Source: Closterium sp. Naga37s-1 (lineage: Eukaryota > Streptophyta > Zygnematophyceae > Desmidiales > Closteriaceae). Taken from it: a stretch of DNA of 64,000 nucleotides. Within the stretch, counting starts at the first letter, position 1. Each line of letters begins with the position of its first letter. The notes under the pieces were generated by a model, which was given only the letters and a program-made list of their open reading frames with translations, was not told where the DNA came from and searched no databases. Positions 22,801 through 32,900 of the stretch are shown here, piece by piece. The DNA lies in NCBI GenBank assembly GCA_947471745.1, contig CANJKZ010000068.1, forward strand, positions 1,531,001 to 1,595,000, given 5' to 3'. The position numbers and the translations under genes are program-made.

Positions 22801-25800
22801 ACGAGAAGCTGCAGGGCGACGGGCGACGGCCCGACGAGAAGCTGCAGGGCGACGGGCGACAGCCCGACGAGGAGAAGGAATGACGCGATGATGTTCGACG
22901 AAAATGAGCGATAGGTTAAAGCGCCGACGATGCGCTTACCAGTGAGATAGTAGATGCCGTCGAGAGTGACGGGAAAGTGGTGCGGAAGAATTTCCGCCCA
23001 CGAATGTCGCGAATCAACGGCGACGAGATTGAAGGCGGTTACGCCGAGGTTTGCGGGACGAACATCCGCAGAGATAAGAGGATCACGATCCGCGTGTGCG
23101 GTTTGAAGGGCTCTGATACCATATGAGAACTTAGGCTTAGAAGCGATGCATTAGTAATGAGCTTGAAGCTCTTTAAATACATCCAAGAAGGGGAGGGAAT
23201 GGATGGGGAAGGGAATCGGGGGCAATCCTAGGGATTGGGGGTAATCCCAAGGCAATCTCCAATTGGTGGGTTGGAGATTGCTTGGAGATGACATTTGGGT
23301 TTGGTTGGGATGTAGGTGTACACCCAACCAAACACAATGTGCAAACTACACTACTCTAGAAAATACAAAGTACAAAGTGTGAGATTGAAGGCTAACACTA
23401 ACAGTAACCAACATGTTACCCTGTAACCAACAGGCCATCCCTTGTTACCCTGTAATCAACATGCCATCCCTTGTTGCCCTGTAACCAACATGCCATCCCT
23501 TGTTACCCTGTAACCAACATGCCATCCCTTGTTACCCTGTAACCAACATGCCATCCCTTGTTACCATGTAACCAACATGCCATCCCTTGTTACCATGTAA
23601 CCAACATGCCATCTCTTGTTACCATGTAACCAACATGCCATCCCTTGTTACCCTGTCACCAACATGCCATCCCCTGTCGCCCTGTAACCGACATGTCATT
23701 CTGTTATGCCCCTCTATCCATCACTCTGCCCATCATTCCCATCGTTTTCCCCATCATTCCTATCATTCTACCCTTCATTCTCACCATTCTGCCCATCATT
23801 CCCATCGTTCTGCCCCTGACTTCCCTTGACTTGCCTTGCCTTGCCTTCCCTTCCCTTGCCTTGCCTTGCCTCACCTCGCCTTGCCTTGCCTTGCCGTGCC
23901 TTGCATCGTCTGTCTGTGTCTAACAGCCAAGCCACCAAACCCCCTTCGTCCCGCCAGTTCATTCTATAACAATAGCTTCATGGGACCCAGGCCACCCGCC
24001 GTCGACTTTTGAGTCGACTCAAAAGCCTAACCCCCTTCCCCCCCGTCAGTTCATTCTACAACAACAGCTTCACTGGACCCATTCCACCCACCATCTCACG
24101 CATGCACCGGCTTGCATATCTGTCAGCCCACCTTTCTCTCCCTCTCTCCCCTGCCTCACTTCTTGGTTCCTTCACCACCTCCGTAGATCGCTTCTCACTT
24201 CCTTACTTGCCTCCTCGGATTCTCCCATTTACTCGCTCTTGCTCCTGTCAGCCATAGTTTTCCCCATGCTGCTATACACTCCCTCTCATGCCCACTCCCT
24301 CCCTCCAACGCCCATCTTCTCCCTTCCACGCCCAGCTTCTCCGTCCACTGCCGCTCCCCTCCCTCTTATGTGATCTCCGGTCTCCCTTCCCTTCTCACCC
24401 TACATGCTCCCAGCGAAATGGATGCCAACCCCTTGCATGTGCCACTGCCACACGAAATCAGCCATCTCACCGCCCTCTGCTACCTGTACGCCTCACCTCT
24501 TGTACGCCTCACCTCTTGTACGCCTCACCTCTTGTACGCCTCACCTCTTGCATGCCTCTCCCTCCGTGGAGGTCAAATAAAAAATTCTCTTATGCTCCCC
24601 CGCCCCAAAAATGGATGCAGTGTCAACGTTTTAACGCTTGACGCTTGCAGATTTTCGTGTCAAAGCCTCATAGCCTGCAAGCAACGCCCCCCCCTGCCTG
24701 CCCTCCCTTGCAAGCAACGCTACCCCCACCCACCCTCCCCTACCACAGGAGCATGGCACAAAATGGCATTTCTGGCCCGCTGCTCAAAAGTTGCCTCTTG
24801 AGGCGCCTCAAACAACGCCATGTCGCCAACCCCCACCCACCCTCCCCTCCCCTGTTCCAGGAGCATGGCACGGAATGGCATCTCTGGCCCGCTGCCCGAC
24901 ACCATCAGTGCCCTCACCGCCCTGGAAAACATGTAACCAGCACCCCACTTCTATGACCCTCAGTTTGTTGTATTTCCTTGCTCTGGTAACGTGGTAACCC
25001 TGGAATGGCATCTCTGGCCCGCTGCCCGACACCATCAGTGCCCTCACCGCCCTGGGAAACATGTAACCAGCACCATCAGATTCATCTCTTGCTCATCGTG
25101 CGTCTCTTGGTCATCGCTCATCGTCCCTCTTAATGCATGCCCCATCGTCCCTCCCATTACATGCCCCATCGTCCCTCCCATTACATGCCCCATCGTCCCT
25201 CCCATTACATGCCCCATCGTCCCTCCCATTACATGCCCCATCGTCCCTCCCATTACATGCCCCATCGTCCCTCCCATTACATGCCCCATCGTCCCTCCCA
25301 TTACATGCCCCATCGTCCCTCCCATTACATGCCCCATCGTCCCTCCCATTACATGCCCCATCGTCCCTCCCATTACATGCCCCATCGTCCCTCCCATTAC
25401 ATGCCCCATCGTCCCTCCCATTACATGCCCCATCGTCCCTCCCATTACATGCCCCATCGTCCCTCCCATTACATGCCCCATCGTCCCCCCCATTACATGC
25501 CCCATCGTCCCCCCCATTACATGCCCCATCGTCCCCCCCATTACATGCCCCATCGTCCCCCCCATTACATGCCCCATCATCCCCCCCATTACATGCCCCA
25601 TCGTCCCCCCCATTACATGCCCCATCATCCCCCCCATTACATGCCCCATCGTCCCCCCCATTACATGCCCCATCGTCCCCCCCATTACATGCCCCATCAT
25701 CCCCCCCATTGCATGCCCCATCGTCCCTCCCATTCCGTGCTCCACTGTCCCCCCCACTGCATGCCCCACCACCACCCACCACCAGCTACGCGCCATCCAA

Positions 25801-28800
25801 CGCCATCACAGGGAGCATCCCCTCCACCATTGCTGCCCTTTCACGCCTCGAGTTCTTGTGAGCTGCACGCACACGCCTCTTTGCACCTTTGGGACTTTCT
25901 AACTATATTTTTCTTGCGTCTGAGTGTTTTGAAGAGTGTGCAAGGAACTACGCTTGAGGGTTCTTGTACCCTCTTCTCTTGCTTTCTGTTTCTCTGTTTC
26001 TGCCCCCCTCTGCTGCTCCTGTCTTGCGCTGGCTGGGGATGTGCATGGGGAGAAGGCCGCAGGGTGTTGAGTCAGACCCCCTTTCTCACGTGCACGGCAG
26101 GGTGCTGAGTCTGAACCCTTTCCTCACGGGATCCCTGCCTCGCGCTCTCTCCCGCCTCACCAGACTCCAGCAGCTGTCAGCCCCTGAACCCTGCCTCTCC
26201 TCCTGCAATCTCTCACTTTTTTGTTTTTTTGTTTGTTTGTTTTTTTTTCCCCCTGTTTTTTTGGGTAGATAAATTACATACATCTGCCCACAACCTCTCG
26301 GCATGTAAAAACACCAGGCGAAATTGCCAATCTGTGCGAAAATGCGGGTCTAGTTGCCCGACTTGGGGTCGGGTGTTGTGTCACATCTGTCCCCTCCATT
26401 TTCCATAAAACTTCAGGACGGGTTGCAAATCTGTGGGATGGATGTGACCCGAGGTAAGGTCGACCAGGCCTGACCCGTGCCTGGCCAGGGTCGGGTCGGC
26501 CTTGTCTGCCCTGGTCGGCCTGGGTCGGGACGGGTCGGCCCGTTGCTGAAATGAATCCCCTCGTGTAGATCGCTTCCTCCTCACAAGCGTATGTTTCCCA
26601 TCCCATCCCATCCCATCCCATCCCATCCCATCCCATCCCATCCCCTGGCAGGGACTGTCCCACTCCCATACCCTTCATCCCTTGGTGCTTTGCTTTCCAT
26701 GTCTCCTTTTCTTCTCCTCTGGCCTCCCCCCCCTCCCCCTTTCCCCTACCCCCTGCCCACTTCCACTTTCCCTTTTTCCACTCCCCCTCCCCCCTGCCCC
26801 TTGCCCCCCGCTCCCCTTCCCCCTTTCCCCTTCCTCCTTCCCCCTCCCCCCTTCCGCCTTCTCCAATCCCCCTCCCTCCTCCCCCCATGCCCCCTTCCCC
26901 CCTTCCCCTGCTCACTGCCTCTTCCCCCCTTCCCATTTCCCCCTTCCCCCTCCCCTTTCCCCCTTCCCCCTTCCCCTTCCCCATCCCCCCTCCCCCTTCC
27001 CCTTCCCCATTCCCCCTGCCCCAGTTTACTCGGCAACACTGCCATCTCGGGCCGGCTGCCTCGCTTCCTTGCAGCCCTCACTCGCCTCACTGTGCTGTAC
27101 GCCCCTCCCCCCTTTCCACACGTCTCAATTTTTTCTTCCTAGACTGCTGCTCGCCTAATCGCATGGCTATAGGTACCATCTCGGGCCGGCTGCCTCGCTT
27201 CCTCACAGCCCTCAGTCGCCTCACTGTGCTGTGCGCCCCTCCCCAATTTCCTCCCCCACCCTCTGCGCTAAGTTGGAATATGAGCGTTCCACAGTTTATG
27301 CGCTAGCGTATAAACGCCAAACGCTGCGGGAGGAGTATCCGGTGGTATGCACAGCATGCGCTGGCCTGGGCAGATGAAATGAAATCCCGGGCCAGTTTGT
27401 TAGGTTCAGAGAGCGGGGATTTTTGAGACGTCTCAAAAGGTTCAGAGGCGGGGATTTTTGAGACGTCTCAAAAGGTTCAGAGGCGGGGATTTTTGAGACG
27501 TCTCAAAAGGTTCAGAGGCAGGATGGCCGAGGTGCAAAGCACGAAGGTGGTGCCTGCTCGTCGATAAGAACGAGGTCGGTAGGAACGAGGTAAAAACAAA
27601 ACAGAAGGATGGACATCGATTGGAGAAATGAGCCGCATTCAAACCCACCCAGCTTCTGGTTTTCTTTTCTGGTCTGCCGAAACGTTTTTTTTTTTTTTTT
27701 CCGCGTTTTTACACAAAAAACGCAGTGTACGTATTTTTGTAGCGTATAAACTCAATACGCAGGTACAGGTGAGCCTTTTTTTCCAACTTAGCATGTGTGT
27801 GCGCCCCTCCCCCTCTTCCTCCCCGCCCTGTGTGCCCCTCCCCTCCCGTCCTGCTATTTTTGCTTCTATCTCCTGCCCACTCTATCTCCTGCCCACTCTA
27901 TCTCCTGCCATGTCTGTGCCTACACCCCAGTCATTTGCCTTCACTTGAGTCAAACTGATGTTTGCTGTCTCCCTCTCCTCGCTTCACTCTCACATTCCTC
28001 TGACCAGTCTCTTTCTCCCCTTACGCTTGCTCCCCTCTTATCTCACTTTCCCAAACCGCGTCCCACTCAGTGAATTGATTGGAACAAAGGTTCAAGGAAA
28101 GATCCCTGCCGCTTTTGGAGCCCTCACGAATCTTGTAACCTTGTGCGATTTCCTCTTCTCTACGAGTACATACATATTCATATTTAAAATTTGATACACG
28201 TTTACTCACATGACATACCTTGATGTGTGCCTTCCACATGACATACCTGTGTGAATCGCAAAAACGCACTTATAATTTGGATCAGAATAGGAGGGGCATA
28301 CATTGTGGTCTGAGAAAAAAGGGGTGGGAAGCTCTTGGACAAGATGCTTGGGCCCCACCAGTAAGTTGGAATGGAGAACTGAATTTTGAGTTGACTCGAA
28401 AGGGATCTTGGCCAATGGCCATGATTATTGCCCCCGCAAATATGTTGGGTCGGAGAATCATTGCGGATCCTAATCATTTCGTTCAAAGTTGATTTAAGAT
28501 GATTTGGGCTCAAGTAATCTCCCAACCCAGCCTTGGCACCAGAAAATTGTTTTTTGAGAATTAAAAAAAACCAGCTAGTAATCTCCCAACCCAGCCTTGG
28601 CACCAGAATATTGGTTTTTGAGAATTTTCAAAAACCAGCTAGTAATCTCCCAACCCAGCCTTGGCACCAGAATATTGGGCCACGGTTGGGTTCCCAACCT
28701 GCCACTAAGGCAGACATTCCATTAGTTTGTGCAACCAAACTTAGTAGTTTGGGTAACTTAGTAGTTGGGTGTCAAATTCTACCCGAGCATCATAGCTTAC

Positions 28801-29899
28801 ATACCGGACTCAAAGAGGATGCTAATCTGGCAATTCCTCTCTGTGTGTGTCCCGCCCATCTGCCCTCTGTGTGTCCCGCCCATCTGCCCTCTGTGTGTCC
28901 CGCCCATCTGCCCTCTGTGTGCCCCGCCTTTCAGTCAGTTTCCTGATGGTGGGGTGGGCTGCTCAATGGAGGGACGCTGTGAAATAAATCAGGACCGTTC
29001 ATCCATGTTTTGCAGGCTCTGTTCGACTTTCTGCTCCACTTGTATCCCAATCAACGGTCAGAATCACACCAACCAACCAACCATACATACACTTAGCCTT
29101 GCTTTGGTGATCCGCACCGCAAACCCCCCCGTTTGTACTCCCCAATATATAACCCGCCCATTGATCTCCGCATTCGGTTAAAAACAAATCGCTTCCATAC
29201 TCAAGCATGCCCACCCATCCCCCATCCCGGCCCACCCATCCCTCACCTCACCCCAGCCCTTCATCCCATCCCCCTGTCTTATTCCCCCCCAGCACCAATC
29301 CCCAGACCGCCTCCCCCTTCTCCTCCTCCCCCTCCGCCATCCCTCTTCCCCCCACCTCCTCCCCTTATCATCTCAGTCCTGGTCGCCTCCCCTCCTCCTC
29401 CCCCCTCTCTCGCCTCCTCCCTCTCACCATCCACAATTGCCGGGGCAGCAGCGGGTGCAGCGGTGCTGCTGCTGGTGGTGCTGGTGGGGGGGGGATGGGG
29501 GCTGTGGTGGTGGAGGCGCGGGCAGGCGCGGAAGGGGGAGGTTATGAGTGAGTGGGCAGGGGAGAGGGCGGGAAGCGGGGATAAAGGAGGCATGTGATAT
29601 GATGTGATGGATGGGTGGGGTGGGTCTTGTAGTGGGGGCACGTGATAAAAGTGCTGTTTTGAGACGTCTCAAATCTACGCTTGTATCAGAGGGGAAGGGA
29701 GCAGGGATGAAGCAGGCATGTGATGTGATGGATGGGCGGGTGTTGTTGTGGGGCATGTGTCGCCATGCCAGCAAGTGGTGGGTGGAGTGGAATGTGCGTG
29801 TAAGGGGGTGAGAGGGAGTGTGTGTGAGTAGGTGGGTGTGTGGATGTGAGTAGCTGTGTACGTGTTTTTGCATGTGCTTGTGTGTATTTTTGTGCATGC

Positions 29900-29939
<40 letters not shown>

Positions 29940-32900
29940 CATGCTGCCCCCCCGTTGCTGATGCTACCCTTCTCCTCGTTTCATGTGGTTCCTGCACCTC
30001 TCTTTCAACAGCGCCTAATATCTTTGTTTCTCTTGCCTCTCTTCCTTTCTCTTGCCTCTCTTCCTTTCTCTTGCGTCTCTTCCTTTCTTGTGGCCCCCCC
30101 ATATTCCCCACCCCTTCATCTGCTCAAGAGTCCTACTCACTTGCCGCCTTATTTACACCTCTCGTTCCGCTCATTCCCCTCATTCCCCTCATTCATTCCC
30201 TTCATCCCCCCCGCTCCCCTCATTCCCTTCATCTCCCCCGCTCCCCCCGTTCCCCTCATTCCCCCCTTCCCCTTGCAGCTCCTTCCATGCTCAGGCGCAC
30301 CCTCCCCTGCCCTCACATTCCCCTCTTTCCCTCATTCCCCGTTCCCCTCATTCCCATGATTCCCCCCGTTCCCCTCATTCCCCCCTTCCCCGTCCAGTTC
30401 CTTCCATGCTCAGGCGCACCCTCCCCTGCCCTCACATTCCCCTTGCTGACCTAATCAGGGCCACCAATGGGTGGGCAGAGGGGCGGAGGGTGGGGGGAGG
30501 CAGGTGGAGTGACGTGTACAGGGGGGAATGGGGGGAATCGGGGCGGAGGGCGGAGGGGGGAAAGAGCGAGGAGAGGAGTGAGGCGGAGAGCGATGGTGGG
30601 AATGGAAGAGGGGGAGAGGGGAAGCAGGACGGGGGAGAGGGGAAGCAGGAAGGGGGAGAGGAGGGGGGCGCGTTGCAGAGGAAGCAGGGGATGCGTGCAG
30701 GGAGGGGGAGGGCGCGGGGGCGGGGGGGCGTGTGGGCAGTGAAGCGCATGAGAGGGGGGCCGCCGTGGGAGTCACTGGAGGCACACGCGCTGGCCTTGGC
30801 GCGGGTGGGGCACCCCAACGTGCTCCGCCTCGTGGGGTGGTGCAGCTGGCAGGCTGGGGGGGGCATCGAGGGGCTGCCAGAGGCAGGGCAGAGGGGAGTG
30901 CGGGAGGGGGGAGGGGAGGGGGGTATGCAGGAGGGGCGGGCGCGGGGAGAGGAAAGGGGCAGGCAGGAAAGGGGAGCGAAGGGGGGTGGGAAGGAGAGGG
31001 GAGAGGAGGGGAGCAGGCAGGAGGAGGGAGAGGAGAAGGGCGGGCAGGAGGGGGGAGAGGAGGGGCAGGTGTTGGTGTATGAGTGGATGGAGAGGGGCAG
31101 CTTGCAGGCAGTGCTGCAGGCAGGTGCGCTCACAGTGGACCGCCATGCCATTCACTCACCACCTGTCCTCCTCCACCTCCCACTCCTCTCCACTCCTCTC
31201 CTCTCCCCTCCTCTCCCTCATCTCCTCTCCTCTCCTCTCCTCTCCTCTTTTCTCCTCTCCTCTCTCCTCTCGTCTCTCTCCTTTCCTCTCCTCTCCTCTC
31301 CTCTCCTCTCTCTCCTCTGCTCACTCTCCTCTCCTCTCCTCTCCTCTCCTCTCCTCTTCCCTCCTCTCCTCTCCTCACCTCGCCACTCCTCGCTTCTCCT
31401 CACTTCTCGTCTCCTCCCATCTCCTCTCCTCTCCTCTCACATCCCATCCCACGCCTGCCCCTCGCAACCACCTCTTTTCGCCTTCCTTGTTTTTCCCTTA
31501 CCGAGGTAATCCCTCGCGCGCCCCACCTTCCTTTCCTCCCAAATCATCTCAGTCCCTCAAGCCCCATTATCGCTGCAGCAGTGTGTGGACACAAGAGTGG
31601 ACCCTCTTCCTTCCCTTGTGACCATCTTGCTTCTCTTGTGACCCTCTTCCGTTCTTCTTGACCCTCTTTCTTTCCTTGCGACCCTCTTCCTTTCCTTGCG
31701 ACCCTCTTCGTTTCCTTGCGACAATCTTCCTTTCCTTGTGAACTCTTGCCCTTGTTTTGTTGACCCCACAGGGCGAACTCCCCATTGCCCACTGCCAACC
31801 CTCTTGCACCGTGTCCATCCCATCCCCACACCTCACCTGCTTCGTGCATCAGCCACACTAGTGGGCAGCAGCCCCTTGTCGCTGCGGCAACGGGTGGGCG
31901 TCACGGTGGGAGTGCTGAGGGCGCTCAAGTTTTGAGTCCACCCAATGAACCATGTCCAACCCATCCCCACACCTCACCTCCGTCATGTCATGACTCCCAA
32001 ATCAGCCGCGCAGGCGGGCAGTAGCCCCTTGTCGCTGCGGCAGCGGGTGGGCGTCACGGTGGGAGTGCTGAGGGCGCTCAAGTTTTGAGTCCACCCATTG
32101 AACCATGTCCAACCCATCCCCACACCTCACCTCCGTCATGTCATGACTCCCAAATCAGCCGCGCAGGCGGGCAGCAGCCCCTTGTCCCTGCGGCAGCGGG
32201 TGGGCATCACGGTGGGGGTGCTGAGGGCGCTCAAGGCGGTGCAGAGCCACGGGCGGGTGCACGGCGACCTCAAGCCCTCCAACGTGCTGCTCACTGTTGC
32301 CTGGGAGGTGAGTGACGTGATAAAAGAGAGTTTTTGAGACGTCTTAAAAACTCTCAAGGCGGTGCAGAGCCACGGGTGGGTGCACGGCGACCTCAAGCCC
32401 TCCAATGTGCTGCTCACTGTTGCCTGGGAGGTGAGTGTGTGCCCTGCTCCAAGTGATTGGGAGGTGATTGTTGCTGCTGCTTGGGAGATGGGTGCCTTGC
32501 CTCTCAACTAAACTTGTTCATTCGAATCCAGTAAACACTTGAGTCGAATTTTTATTACTTGGCTTGGGAAAGTTTCGAGTGCAGATTCTGTCGTAATCTC
32601 TTATTTTTCTACATCCATAGGCTAGATTTTGACATGTAGCAATTTCATATATTGGTGGGTTGTTGAGTGTATTCACCAACCGCAACTTATGGTTGGTGAA
32701 GATTGGTCCTGAAGCTTGGTCCTTGGTTGGCATTTGCTAACTTTTGGTCCTTAGCTGCACCAATCCCAACCAATTCGCATTTATGGTTGCGTGGGCTACA
32801 AGCAAGCTCACCCATTGGCCAGCCTAGCGGCCAACAGGGTAACCTTCCCTTTCGCTCCTCTTGCTCATTTATAGAGCAAGTAAATAGCATCTTGGCTCTT

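Larger units (their letters stand above)
17491..23403 (-). mobile_element. copia-B: Ty1/copia retrotransposon inserted in a gene B intron
   Basis: Two 280-bp LTRs (17491-17770 and 23124-23403) differ at about one position. In element orientation they read TGTTAG...TTCTCA. A primer-binding site complementary to initiator Met-tRNA (TGGTATCAGAGC) follows the 5' LTR. A polypurine tract (ATGGGGGGG) precedes the 3' LTR. The target is the 29-bp minisatellite. GTAAC at 17484-17488 and 23404-23408 is the probable duplication, with two extra bases (TC) before the left LTR. Gag and pol are on the minus strand, antisense to gene B. LTR identity indicates a very recent insertion. Confidence 0.95.

Noticed and set aside
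24861..25064. Separate LRR genes for each exon copy
   Set aside because: The copies share one orientation and phase and lie between exons of gene B. Most lack a donor or an acceptor, so they are intragenic duplicates.
25133..25861. MPHRPSHY and MGHVMGG repeat proteins
   Set aside because: Both strands are open only because the 24-bp unit is a multiple of three. The neighbouring LRR exon uses another frame over a short span.
29890..29940. GT microsatellite as a regulatory Z-DNA element
   Set aside because: Only simple-repeat sequence is visible and nothing ties it to a promoter.
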